DNA from: Garcia nutans
Lineage: Eukaryota; Streptophyta; Magnoliopsida; Malpighiales; Euphorbiaceae
Length of the DNA: 64,000 nucleotides
Assembly (NCBI GenBank): GCA_947685225.1
Contig: CANTUV010000003.1
Location: forward strand, 7,758,001 to 7,822,000
Reading direction: 5' to 3'
Part shown: positions 12,258 to 23,126 of the stretch, piece after piece
Position numbering within the stretch: the first letter of the stretch is position 1
Layout of the letters: each line of letters begins with the position of its first letter
Made by a program: the position numbers and the translations under genes
Notes under the pieces: generated by a model
What the model was told of the DNA's origin: nothing
Database searches by the model: none
What the model saw: only the letters and a program-made list of their open reading frames with translations

Positions 12258-13293
12258 TTAATGTTTCAGAATTCAGAAAAGGGGGGAGAAAACATTAACA
12301 AAGGGAGAATTAACAGGAACAAGGGTTGGCAATTGAGATTAACATAGGATTAAACCACAAAACAGAAGAGACAGCAACAAGGAGAGAAGAACAACAACAA
12401 CTTTTTGAAGAACGAAGGAAACCACAAACAGAAATATCAAAGACAACCAAAGAAGAGGTAGATTACATACTGTCTTCACATTGTTCATCCAGAAATAAAT
12501 TTGGAGGAACCAACGAACGGAGGTTTGATCTTTAATTATAAATTACTCATGATCACAGTAGCTTCGTTTCTTTGATTAATAAAACATGCATGCAGTAACT
12601 TTATCTTTGAATACACAGTACCTTGATCTTTGAACATGCAGTAAATTGATTTTTGTTCCAATAACTTTAATCTAATTAACACATGGATCAGTTGATATTC
12701 ATAACCCCACTTGCATGTTTTATAAAAAACATATCCAGTAGCCGTCGAGGATTTAAATTAATTGTTAGAATTTATTTTGTTTACTTTAACTTCAAGAACC
12801 GTATGTTATTTTATTAAAACTCAAAACCTCAAACTATTTTTATCAAAAAGCCTAAACCATTTCATTATTAAACTCCAAAATATTGATTATTTTTCCAAAA
12901 CCTTAATTTATTTTTCCAAATACAAAATTAGGTTTTTTTAGGCAGTAAGTCAAATCCAAAACCCTAACTATCCAAAACCCTAGTTTTAAAAACCCTAATT
13001 CCAAAATCCTAGTTTCAAAAACCCTCAAAATCCTAATTTCAAAACCCTAATTATAAAACTTTAGGTTCTAAAACCCTAAGTTCCGAAACCCTAAATTCAA
13101 TTGATAATTCTTTAAAACCCTAAATTTATATATTTGTTGCTTTATTTAATTTTAGATTTGATTATATAGTTTATTATATTTTTTGATGGTTGATTTATTT
13201 AATTTCAATACTTGATTTATTTAATTTATCACGGATGGATATTTTCTTTATTATTATGATTATTATTTATTTGTTTTAGTATTAAAATTGTAA

Positions 13294-13463
13294 GAGGTAT
13301 GTTTTCACTTTGTGGGTACCTCATTAGTTAAATTTTATGTAATTTAAATCGCTTTTATATTTTGGACCAATGTAAAGGACATGTTTCTACCTTTTGGTGG
13401 ATGTCCTATTTAGTTTAGACATGAACGATGTAAGGACATATTTCCATCCTCGGATGGGTGTCC
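13294..13463 (+). other. Triple bulged-hairpin segment (A2 5' LTR)
   Basis: There are three hairpins in a row. H1 (13294-13322) pairs GAGGTA with TACCTC. H2 (13376-13407) pairs AGGACAT with ATGTCCT, with inner CTACC and GGTGG and a TTTT loop. H3 (13434-13463) pairs GGACA with TGTCC, with inner CCATC and GATGG around a CTCG loop. Each has a 4-6 base bulge, mostly TTT, on the 5' side only. Copies in other LTRs keep the pairing while changing bases. Confidence 0.7.
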
Positions 13464-13838
13464 ATTTATTTGCTTTGTTTGGACATTGCTTTGATTTTAA
13501 TATAATGATGATTTATTTTAATTGTTGCATATAATATGGATAATATTATTATATTTAAGAATTTTATAATATTAAGGCCTGCAAAGGAGGTCGGTTCCAA
13601 TGAATCGGGCATTGTGGGGGTGCTGGGCCATTTCTCACCTTCCCCACACGTATCCAACTTTCTGAACCCATTAAGGTGTTGGGGATTCCTTAGGAATCGA
13701 GTCATCCACCCCTTTTTTTTTCCAGGCCCGTCCGGGTGGCGACTCCATTTTCTCCGGGCTTAGGCTCATGTTCTCTAAGGCCCCGAGCTTAAATATTGCA
13801 TCGTGTGCATGAGTTAGGATGCCTGTGTTACCCGTGTT

Positions 13839-14033
13839 GTGTTATGTAAGGGATACCATACTTTCACTCAAGGTATGGAGATCGAGCATGGCATAACCAC
13901 TCATAGCCTCGTACCATTTGGTATATACTTGCTATGGGAACCTAAGCCTTTTAACCCAAAGACTAAAGCTCACGTAATTGTCCTAGTTACTTTCCTTAGG
14001 TTTTTACCTCAAATGCTTGTTGTTGTACTATGA
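13839..14033 (+). other. Conserved leader ORF of A2
   Basis: A 64-residue open frame with HTFTQGMEIEHGITTHSL and WEPKPFNPKTKAHVI lies between the LTR and gag. The same frame is open in A3 (56731-56928) and nearly so in A1 (about 2464-2630), but shifted in A0. The DNA is conserved around it as well, so conservation alone does not prove translation. It could be a packaging or leader structure. Confidence 0.35.
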
Positions 14034-14699
14034 TTAATTTATCTTGGCTTAAATCATGGCTTATTTGGTTTATTCTTTTTCTAATATGACCCAAGTACAT
14101 TGTGAGCTCAAATAAATTTTTCTTTAAAGTCCAAAAGACCAAAGCAATTTTTAAAACTTTTTAAAAGGGTCTTTGGACATAAAACTTTTCTAAAATGCAA
14201 AGCCCAAACTCCCTTTTTTGTAAAATCTTTTTACAATGGGCTTAGAAACAAAATTATTTTCATCCAACCTTTTCTTACAAAGAGCTTGCAAATTATTTAG
14301 GTCAATTACGAAATATCAAAATCAATTGTGAGCCTAGTTTATACAAAGAATAATTAATCATGGGCTTGTTTTTGGCATGAATCATTAGTTACTTTTTCAA
14401 GTGAGAAATCTATTTATAATAAACCTCTTAATTTAGTCTGAAAGCTACTTTAGTTGGTTGAAAGGATTAAAACCTAATTAATGGGAATTATCATAAACTG
14501 ATTTTCATTTTTGAAAATATAACTATTGGTTGAAACGTCTGAGGGAAATATTCGAAAACAAGATACCCCATGTTGGTTATTTGTTAACCATATACCTAGG
14601 AAAAGAGACTCGCCATTCGTGTGTGGATGTTATAAGGTTGGAAGGAATGTCCTACTTATCTTTGTCTATTGTTTGTGCATACATACATGTCATTAATCC

Positions 14700-15579
14700 C
14701 TTCTGGCTCACAGACCTAGAATATGGCAATTCAAGAGCATACAACGACACCACCTACAACATTAATTTTGATTCAAGTACTTCATTGGAAGGATGGATGC
14801 AAACCAGCTAAGGGACATAGTCAATGAAGTTGTCAAAGCTAGGATGGCCAAGCTACGAGATCAATTGGTTGAAATTATGAGGACCCAATTGATTCAAATT
14901 CTGGAGAACATCAACAATGCTAATGAGGCATATCCCATTGACATAAGAAAGAAGGGAAAGACAGCATCGACGGGGAAAATGTTCACTAATAGAGATCGAA
15001 TGAAAAATGAGGGATCAATCCCTATTCTACAAGACCCGTTTAATCATGTGTTGTCTAACTGGGGAAGATGAGCAAAATCAAAGGAAAAGAAGAGGTGTTG
15101 AGAAAAATGTAGCAACTGAACCAGCAAAGAAGTGTAAATTTTCAAACTTGGGGGAGCCTTTGTCAAAGATGTTAGAAAATCTAATAAAGATGGATTTGCT
15201 ACAACCATTGACACCTCAACCTCTACATAAGCCTCTACCACCAAATTTTGATGCCAAGGTCTTCTGTCAATTCCATCAAATGAAAGGGCATGAGAAAGAT
15301 AAATGTGTTCACTTAAGGCACAAAATCCAAGATTTGATTGACAATAGAAAGTTGCCTGAGCCTGATAAGCCCAATACTAAGAATAATTCTCTACCTAAAT
15401 TTGAAAGGTCGCCACCGCTGGCAACCTTCATGAAGAGTTTTATTTTGTCATCTCATCATGACATGGATAGAGAAGCTGCTAAAGAGGATGTGCTACTAAG
15501 CAAGCTTGAACTAACTGTGGATGATAAAGCAATGATCCTTGATGATGGAAAAATTCTTGCCCTTGATATGTCTAAATAA
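14700..15579 (+). pseudogene. gag: gag of A2 (core deleted)
   Basis: The N-terminal part (14793-15071) has MDANQLRDIVNEVVKARMAK and a coiled stretch ending at QILENINNANEA. A second frame (15007-15579) carries LSKMLENLIKMDLLQPLTPQ, then the zinc-knuckle-like CQFHQMKGHEKDKC and HKIQDLIDNRKLPEPDKPNT. The conserved capsid core with HVKQYITAM, present in A1 and A3, is missing. The frame ends KILALDMSK with a stop. Nothing after it resembles protease. Unlike the larger A3 polyprotein it ends within about 100 residues of the knuckle. Confidence 0.85.
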
Positions 15580-18000
15580 ATGGAGTATCTTCGACTCCAA
15601 CTCAACAAACTTTCCTTAGCTTGAATATTGCTCTATTTATTTTGCTTTGTTTAATAATCGTGTTTTTCAAATTTAAAGTTGTTTGAATAAATTACTTTCA
15701 TTAAAATTTTTATTGGTCTTTGCTCATTTTGGTGCTCAACCAATGAGGAATCTAGCTTGATAATTCATGAATTAATATATTTATGCATCATGACTTGAAT
15801 GACTTTATTAGGTGAGGGAATTACTTTATAGCATTGAGATGTGTATGCTTACTTAGAAAGGGCTCCTGTATAATTACCTTTGTCTAGATCCTAGTCAGTC
15901 TTAGAACATGCTTTGATAAAATTTCGAGGTGAAATTGGAACTCTGCTTATTTAAGGGAGAGATGATCTAGGCATTGTTTGGTTAGCCAACAACTAGTATC
16001 CACCCTATTAAATATCAATCTCTAGTTGTCCCTTTGACCCTTCATAAAATTTTAACTTTCTTTTCATTGGCTTACAAACCCCAACAACCTACCCTGAGCT
16101 GTTGTGATACTTTTGACAAGTCTTATGATCACTAAGGTGAAGAGGAAAGAAGATCAAAGAAAGGAATGAATAGTCAAGATCATAAGGATAGTTGATGTTC
16201 TCAAGACAATAAGGATAGTTGAAGTTCACCTAGTATCTCCAATTTATCAAGACAACATTAGAGTAACAAATGGCTTATCCCTGTTAAAGGAGATTTATGT
16301 CACTCCACTCATCAATTATTAGAAACCCAAGTTGGTACACACAAGACAACTCTTTTAGAGCTAGAAGCAAATCAATAAAAAAGAAAGGAAAAAGAAGGAA
16401 AGAAAAAAAAGAAAAGAAAAGAAGAAAAAAGACAAAAGGAGAGAAAAAAAATGAAAGATAAAATCTGAAAAGGCGATTCAGAAAGTCAACTGAGTTCTCT
16501 TTTACCTAAAGCAACAAAAGGCTTCCCTTTGGTTTATAAGGACAGTTTGACTTGAATTGGTCCAACCTAACCAAAGACTTGATCAAAATCAATGAAAAAG
16601 GAGAAAGACTATCCAATTCTTGAAAGTTCTATTCTTGATAGTCCTACAAAGAAAAAGGACAAAATGGTAAAATGCTCAAAGAAAGGGAAGAGTAAGAAAA
16701 ATAAAAGAAAGAAACAAATTTGGGTACCAAACTTTTTGCAATGGCAAAGACTATTCCAATCGAGATCCAGATTAATGCCAAGAATATAGATGGAATTTGG
16801 AGTCTAGCAAGATTGCCTCCAAGCTACCTAAAGCTCAAATAAGAAGTTTGTAGTGTGAAGGTTTGTCCACTATGTCACAATAGTTCCAACTTTCAAATGG
16901 CCTTCATTTAACCCATGTCCCTTATAGACCCCATTTCAAGCCTATCAATGACCTATTGATCTCTCTTGGTATCTAGAGTCTATTAGTGGAGATAGTTTGA
17001 ATAAGCATGCATATGAGATAGATAATATTCAAACTCAATAAGACCTTTGGCCAAGTAATGTGTATGTGCCTATCTGAAGTGCAACAGTTCTTGCTTAAAT
17101 AGAAATGATTCCTGAGTTTAGTACGGTAACTAGGGTTGTCATGTTATAGATATGTTAATTTGAAAATTCAAGTCCTGAGGTACATTGACATTAATTTGGC
17201 AAAGCCAACATTTGATTTCAAAATCAAAATTCAAAATTGAAAATTCAAAAAAAATTTAGAAAAAAAAGAGAAAAAAATTTACAAAAGCCTTCAAGTTAAG
17301 GGAAGTATGTCGAATCATTGAACCTCCAAAGGACACATTGGGCAAAGGAAATGATTACTAGCAAGGTCATGAAGAAGCTGCCAACTGACATGCTGAATCA
17401 TAATTTAAAATGGATGTATCTCTACTGTTTGGGGCCTCCATTATTCATATTTTCAACATCTTAAAGTTAAAAGCCCTAAATGCAAATCTTTCTGTCATTC
17501 CAATGCAAAACTTGAACGAGCGTCAAAAAGGGACCAATGAGAACACTTCTGCTGATCACCTCGGTCTGTGAGTCGATGGAATGAATGTAAGTATCATTCA
17601 TACATATCATGCATACATGAGCATATCACATCACACTTTCTTGTATTGTATTGTCTGTTCTTTGTCAAAGTTAACAGCAAACACCCTGTGAAGTAAAGAA
17701 TCAAAAGAAGATATCAAATCAGGGGGCATGGAAAGCCCATTGCTTGAGAAAACCCCAGTCATTTTGCAAAAGAAGAAATACGTGTTTGTGTGAAGAGCTA
17801 GGTAAGACAAACATCAATTAGAGCCCGCATAGAAAAATCATAGGGGGCAAGGAGAAGATATGAATGCTAGCTAAAAAATGGTTGAAATTTTTTGCTTTGC
17901 AAAAAGTGCAAAAGAAGAACAAAGAGAATGGAAAAAGAAGAAAATTAGAATTCTCAAAAGAATGGAGATGCAAAAGACAAAAGATCAGTCCAGCTAAAAG
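15580..18000 (+). other. Non-coding 3' region of A2, no gene seen
   Basis: No reading frame here resembles protease, RT, RNase H or integrase. The first 160 bases align with the A1 tail at 32116-32260. A purine-only strand of about 100 bases (around 16373-16465, GA-rich) and shorter A-rich tracts at 16590-16720 and 17250-17290 stand out. The rest is ordinary AT-rich sequence. Confidence 0.7.
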
Positions 18001-18004
18001 AGCT

Positions 18005-18560
18005 TAAGCCAGGGTAAAGACCCGAAGTCCAAAGGATGAAGATCCATTTTCAATGGTGAAGACCCGATGCAAAGGATGAAGATCCAATTTAACGGATAAA
18101 GATCCATTTTCAAGGGTAAAGACCCGACGTCCAAAGGACGAAGATCCATTTTCAAGGGTGAAGACTCAATGCCAAGGATGAAGATCTAGCTTAAAGGATG
18201 AAGATCCATTTTCAAGGGTAAAAACCCAACGTCCAAAGGACGAAGATCCATTTTCAAGGGTGAAGACCCGATGCCAAGGATGAAGATCCAGCTTAAAGGA
18301 TGAATATGCAATTTCAAGGGTAAAGACCCGATGTCCAAAGGATGAAAATCCATTTTCAAGGGTGAAGACCCGATCTCAAAGGATGAAGATACATTTTCAA
18401 GGGTGAAGACCTGATCTCCAAGGATGAAGATCCATTTACAAGGGTGAAGACCCGATCTCCAAGGATGAAGATCCACTTACAAGGGTGAAGACCTGATCTC
18501 CAAGGATGAAGATCCGTTTTCAAAGGTGAAGATTTATTTTGAGGGTGAAGAACCACAATG
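18005..18560 (+). repeat. Tandem array 1 of A2 (about 41-bp unit)
   Basis: The unit joins two related halves, GGATGAAGATCC and GGGTGAAGACCC, spaced by ATTTTCAA and GATCTCCAA-like linkers, about 41 bp in total. Between about 18128 and 18335 a higher-order unit of about 103 bp (two to three basic units) is repeated twice. The last units are the most alike. Open frames through it are a by-product of the periodicity. Confidence 0.9.
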
Positions 18561-18611
18561 TGTTAAAGAATAGAACAGCCAGAGCAGCCAGACTTCTCAA
18601 CTGATAAAAGG

Positions 18612-19360
18612 TCAGTCAAACTCAGTCTCGGGTCCAAGCACCCAAATTCAATTTAATCTTGAGTACAAGCACCCAATCTCGGGTCCAAGTACCCAAATCA
18701 AATCAAATTCAATCTCGGGTCAAAGTACCCAAATCAAATTCAATTTCAGGGCCAAGAACCCAATCTCAGGTCCAAGTACCCAAATCAAATTCAATCTCGG
18801 GTCTAAGTACCCAATCTCGGGTCCAAGTACCCAAATCAAATTCAATCTCAGGTCCAAGTACCCAAATCAAATTCAATCTCGGGTCCAAGTACCCAAATCA
18901 AATTCAATCTCGGATCCAAGTACCCAATCTCGGGTCCAAGTACCCAAATCAAATTCAATCTCAGGTCCAAGTACCCAAATCAAATTCAGTCTCGGGTCCA
19001 AGTACCCAAATTAAATTCAATCTCGGGTCCAAGTACCCAAATCAAATTCAATCTCAGGTCTAAGTATCCAATCTCGGGTCCAAATACCCAAATCAAATTC
19101 AATATCTGGTCTATGTACCCAAATCAAATTCAATCTTGGGTCCAAGAACCCAATCTCGGGTCCAAGTACCCAAATCAAATTCAATCTCGAGTCCAAGTAC
19201 CCAATCTCGAGTCTAAGTACCCAAATTAAATTCAACCTCGAGTCCAAGTACCCAATCTCGGGTCCAAGTACCCAAATTCAATCTAGTCTCGAGTTCAAAT
19301 ACCTAAATCAAGTTCTGTCTTGGGTCCAAGTACCCAAATCAAATCCAAGTACCCATCCTC
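18612..19360 (+). repeat. Tandem array 2 of A2 (31-bp and 20-bp units)
   Basis: About 25 copies of a unit with core CTCGGGTCCAAGTACCCAAA occur. A 31-bp form (adding TCAAATTCAAT) alternates irregularly with a 20-bp form that lacks that part, giving 51-bp composites. The array lies between array 1 and the polypurine tract. Tandem repeats in this part of the element are common in TAT-lineage elements. Confidence 0.9.
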
Positions 19361-19423
19361 ATCCAAAATCAGTGAAAAATCATATTGCTTTTCAATCTCT
19401 TTTGCCATAGTCTCAGATAGTTC

Positions 19424-19438
19424 AAGAAAGGGGCAAAC
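19424..19438 (+). other. Polypurine tract of A2
   Basis: AAGAAAGGGGCAAAC lies immediately before the 3' LTR start TGTAGACC, the expected place for plus-strand priming. Confidence 0.75.
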
Positions 19439-19674
19439 TGTAGACCCTTAATTTTTGACCCCAATTTGATACAGTCCTAATTAAAGGATGCCAAAATAAA
19501 TTTGATCTGACTTTAAATATTTAAACCTAGTTTATAATTTTTAAAGGAGTTGGTTTGGATTAAAGAGGCATAAATTAAATTGTAAAACCCAAAAATCAAG
19601 TGGAATTGGCCCAAATTAAAACTTTTCGGTCCATAAATTAAAAAAGGTCAGAATAATTTAAGTGAGGCCAGCTG

Positions 19675-20020
19675 GGGAGACATGAGCATGCCGCCCAAAT
19701 CAACATGAGATTGGACTCATGTCGACCTGGGCAACCTAGGTCGACATGAGCATGCTTCTTGTCGACCTTGGCAAGCTAGGTCGACATGCCCAAGGTCGAC
19801 ATGAGGGATGCTCATGTCGACCTAGCTTGCCAAGGCAACCTAGGTCGACATGAGCATGCTTCTTGTCGACCTTGGCAAGCTAGGTAGACATGAGCATGCT
19901 TGATGTCGACCTTGGAAGCCCAAGGTCGACATGAGCATGCCTCATGTCGACCTGGGCAGCCCAAGGTTGACATGAGATTGGTGTCATGTTGACCTAGGGC
20001 AACCAGGTCGACATGAGGTT
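19675..20020 (+). repeat. GTCGACATGAG inverted-repeat cluster in the A2 3' LTR
   Basis: It is made of the same motif pair as in the 5' LTR, GGTCGACATGAG and CTCATGTCGACC, but with extra and rearranged units (for example around 19790-19860). The two LTRs were identical at insertion, so the cluster has changed copy number since. Confidence 0.85.
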
Positions 20021-20099
20021 GGATAAGTTTCCTAATTCAACTAGAATTCATTTTAGGGACTGATTTATATTAGGTTAAGGATTCTGAGTGAGGTTCAGC

Positions 20100-20107
20100 T
20101 ATAAATA
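20100..20107 (+). promoter_or_regulatory. TATA box of the A2 3' LTR
   Basis: TATAAATA lies about 660 bp into the LTR, upstream of the conserved GGAGGAACC and AAACCCTAA regions. Equivalent sites exist in the other group-A LTRs at 32720, 48840 and 55182. Confidence 0.6.
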
Positions 20108-21199
20108 TTAATGTTTCAAAATTCAGAAAAGGGGGTAGAAAACATTAAGGGAGAATTAACAGGAACAAGGGTCGGCAATTGAGACTAACAGAGGATTAAA
20201 CCACAAAGCTGAAGAGACGGCAACAAGGAGAGAAGAACAACAGCAGCTTTTTAGAGAACGAAGGAAACCACAAAAAGAAATATCAAAGACAACAAAGAAG
20301 AAGGCAGATTACATACTGTCTTCACATTGTTCATCCATAAATCAATTTGGAGGAACCATTGAATGGAGGTTCGATCTTTAATTATAAATTACTCATAATC
20401 ACAGTAGCTTCGTTTCTTTGATTAATAAAAACATGCGTGCAGTAACTTTATCTTTGAATGCACAATACCTTAATCTTTGAACATGCAGTAAATTGATTTT
20501 TGTTCCAATAACTTTAATCGTTTGCTTTAATTAACACATGGATTAATTGATATTCATAATCCCACTTGCATGTTTCATAAAAACATATAACTATCCAGTA
20601 GCTGTCGAGGATTTAAATTAATTGTTAGAATTTATTTTGTTTACTTTAACTTTAAGAACCTTATGTTATTTTATTAAAACTCAAAACCTCAAACTATTTT
20701 TATCCAAAAGCCTAAACCATTTCATTATTAAACTCCAAAATATTGATTATTTTTCCAAAACCTTAATTTATTTTTCCAAATCCAAAATTATGTTTTTTTA
20801 GGCAGTAAGTCAAATCCAAAAACACTAACTATCCAAAACCCTAATTCCAAAAACCCTAACTATCCAAAACCCTAATTCCAAAACCTTAATTTTAAAAACA
20901 CTAATTCCAAAACCCTGGTTTCAAAAACCCTAAATATCCTAATTTCAAAACCCTAATTATAAAAATTTAAGTTCTAAAACCCTAAGTTCTGAAACCCTAA
21001 ATTCAATTGATAATTCTTTAAAACCATAAATTTATATATTTATTGCTTTATTTAATTTTAGATTTGATTATATAGTTTATTATATTTTTTTATGGTTGAT
21101 TTATTTAATTTCAATACTTAATTTATTTAATTTATCAAGGATGGATATTTTCTTTATTATTATGATTATTATTTATTTGTTTTGGTATTAAAATTATAA

Positions 21200-21368
21200 G
21201 AGGTATGTTTCCACTTTGCGGGTACCTCATTTGTTAAATTTTATATAATTTAAATTGCTTTTATATTTTGGACCAATGTAAAGGACATGTTTCTACCTTT
21301 TGGTGGATGTCCTACTTAGTTTAGACATAAACGATGTAAGGACTTGTTTCCATCCTCGAATGGGTGTC
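21200..21368 (+). other. Triple bulged-hairpin segment (A2 3' LTR)
   Basis: H1 21200-21228 (GAGGTA with TACCTC), H2 21282-21313 (AGGACAT with ATGTCCT) and H3 21340-21368 (GGAC with GTCC, inner CCAT with ATGG). H3 has lost one outer and one inner pair compared with the 5' LTR copy. Confidence 0.65.
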
Positions 21369-21731
21369 CATTTATTTACTTTGTTTGGACATTGCTTTGA
21401 TTTTAATATAATGATGCTTTATTTTAATTGTTGTATGTAATATGGATAATATTATTATATTTAAGAATTTTATAATATTAAGACCTGCAAAGGAGGCCGG
21501 TTATAATGAACCGAGCGTTGTGAGGGTGCTGGGCCATTTCTCACCTTCTCCGCGCATACCCAACTTTCCGAGCCCATTAAGGGGTTGGGGATTCCGTAGG
21601 AATCGAGTCATCCACTCCTTTCTTTTTCTTGGCTCGTCCGGGTGGCGACTCCATTTTCTCTGGGCTTAGGCCCGTGTTCTCTAAGGCCCTGAGCCTAAAT
21701 AGTGCTGAAGTCGCAAGAACCATTCCACTGG

Positions 21732-21755
21732 GAGTGGGGGCAAAAATCCCCGCTC
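21732..21755 (+). other. Terminal U5 hairpin next to the LTR end (A2)
   Basis: GAGTGGGG pairs with CCCCGCTC around an eight-base loop, three bases before the LTR end. The equivalents are 34211-34234, 50714-50737 and 56564-56587, with compensating changes in the stem. Confidence 0.6.
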
Positions 21756-21763
21756 ACACTGCC

Positions 21764-22955
21764 TTATTTGGTCTAGCCCTGACTGTAGAACTGCCTCTCT
21801 GATTAGTCCCAGATCGACCACATATACCAAAACCTCTGCCACCACGACCCCCTCTGACACTGGGTCAAGAAGCTGAAGTATTTGTCTGTCTATCCTCTAG
21901 TGACTCTGGATAATCTTTGCTAAAAGGGTCTGGCAATCCACATCTGAAACACACTGCTGATGCACCTCTCCTCTAGTAGACACTTTCGTGTGCTCTATCA
22001 CAATGAACACAGGTAGGTGGAGCAGGCCTCTGACCCATTGGGGTCAGAGCACATGCCACTGAAACTGCGGGTCTCTATCTCTATCTCTACAGCTGTACTG
22101 ACCTACCAGACTGCCCTTGGCTCTGACTGAACCTCTAAAAATATCTCCTCGGCCTCTCTTCACTGATAGAGACCATGTCTCATCCTAGGGTCTCCTAGCT
22201 CTATTCTTCTCAACCCTAGCAACTGCTACAAGACCCTGTGCTCTCTCTGCACTCCTAGAAGCTGTAACTAACTAAGAAAAGTCATGATACCGAGAGCCTA
22301 CCACAATACACATAATAGAGGGTCTTAGCCCCTCCTCAAACCTCCGACATCGGTCAATCTCATCAGAAATGATCCCACCAGCATACTGACTTAGCCGGAT
22401 AAACTTTATCTCATACTCTATTATTGTCCAGGTATCCTACCTCAAACTTAGGAACTCCATCTTCTTTGTATCCTTATACTCCCTCAAAGTATATTTCTTC
22501 TCAAATTTTCACAGGAAATTATCATAGGCTAGGACTGGTGGATCAACCATAGAATATGGAACCATCTTCCACCACTCATAAGCATCCTTCTGCAAAAGAG
22601 ATATGACATAATCAAACTTATCCTCCAGAGTAGCCTATAGCTGAATGAACACTCTTTGGACCTTCTCTAGCCACTGCTTTGCTACAGCAGGGTCTGTAGT
22701 ACTAACAAATTCCTCAACTCCAACTTCCTTAGCTTATCATACTTCCTCGTCGGCAACTACGGCTATGCTGGCGGCAACGGCTGCTAAACTGGATCTTGCC
22801 TCAATAGCTCCACCATATGTCATACACAGAGCTGGTCTAACAGGCACAGAAGCAGACTTCTCACCAGTAGTATCAGCTCTAGCTCCATCTCTAACCTCAT
22901 CAGGAGCCACACACTCAGCATTACCCTCTATAGATTGATGCCTCCGAGACACCAT
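21764..22955 (-). pseudogene. gag: gag of C (N-terminus to zinc knuckle)
   Basis: The minus strand opens at 22955 with MVSRRHQSIEGNAECVAPDE and an alanine-rich stretch to 22737, typical of chromovirus Gag N-termini. The capsid part to about 22000 is broken into several frames. The nucleocapsid knuckle near 21905-21953 reads CFRCGLPDPFSKDY, so the His and last Cys of the CCHC motif are replaced by Pro and Tyr. A2 cuts the gene right after this, and protease follows on the far side at 11676. Confidence 0.8.
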
Positions 22956-23094
22956 AGCTACCTATATCTGCAAACACAGTAGAAAGTTTCCACATCAGAG
23001 ATCAGAAATTGCTAGTGCCAATGCATGTATCATAATTTAAAAACCATATTTAAAATCCCCATTTTCTCTCTGTAACAACCCACCTAGGTTGAGA

Positions 23095-23126
23095 ACCTCA
23101 ATCCTAGACTCTGACACGAAAATAAA
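23095..23126 (-). other. Primer-binding site region of C
   Basis: Read on the minus strand, the bases after the 5' LTR include GTGTCAGAGTC, a decayed form of the TGGTATCAGAGC site complementary to initiator tRNA-Met that many plant Ty3 elements use. Confidence 0.6.

Larger units (their letters stand above)
11677..13795 (+). repeat. 5' LTR of A2 (3' end and PBS deleted)
   Basis: It begins TGTAGACCCTTAATTTTTGA and matches the 3' LTR closely up to CCCCGAGCTTAAA near 13794. It then jumps straight to leader sequence (TATTGCATCGTGTGC). About 75 bp of LTR end, the PBS and roughly 100 bp of leader are missing. Because the element must have had a PBS to insert, this loss followed insertion. Confidence 0.85.
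11677..21758 (+). mobile_element. A2: full-length gag-only TAT-type element
   Basis: A2 has an LTR at both ends (11677-13795 and 19439-21758) and is flanked by CTACC (11672-11676) and CTGCC (21759-21763), a 5-bp target duplication with one change. Its 10.1 kb hold a leader, a partial gag with zinc knuckle, and then about 3.85 kb without protease, RT or integrase. That last part includes two tandem-repeat arrays and a polypurine tract. The PBS is lost through a small deletion at the 5' LTR end. A gag-only structure shared with A1 fits a non-autonomous family. Confidence 0.9.
19439..21758 (+). repeat. 3' LTR of A2
   Basis: This complete 2320-bp group-A LTR runs from TGTAGACCC to GCTCACA. It holds the GTCGAC cluster (19675-20020), TATAAATA at 20100-20107, a region dense in AAACCCTAA (20810-21020), the triple hairpins (21200-21368) and the conserved end with a PBS-like TGGCGACTCCA (21643-21653). 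It is followed by C gag sequence, confirming the element boundary. Confidence 0.9.

Noticed and set aside
12950..13135. Interstitial telomere
   Set aside because: The AAACCCTAA motifs are not in perfect tandem and lie at the same place in every group-A LTR, so they belong to the element.
18659..19063. 134-residue open frame rich in QSQVQVPKSN-like repeats
   Set aside because: It follows from the 31-bp and 20-bp tandem units and the array is open in more than one frame. There is no start context and no family match.
18612..19360. CRISPR-like regular repeats
   Set aside because: The spacers are not unique; both parts of the unit are repeats, and the context is a plant retrotransposon.
22645..22938. 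97-residue plus-strand open frame
   Set aside because: It is the complement of the alanine-rich start of C gag on the minus strand.
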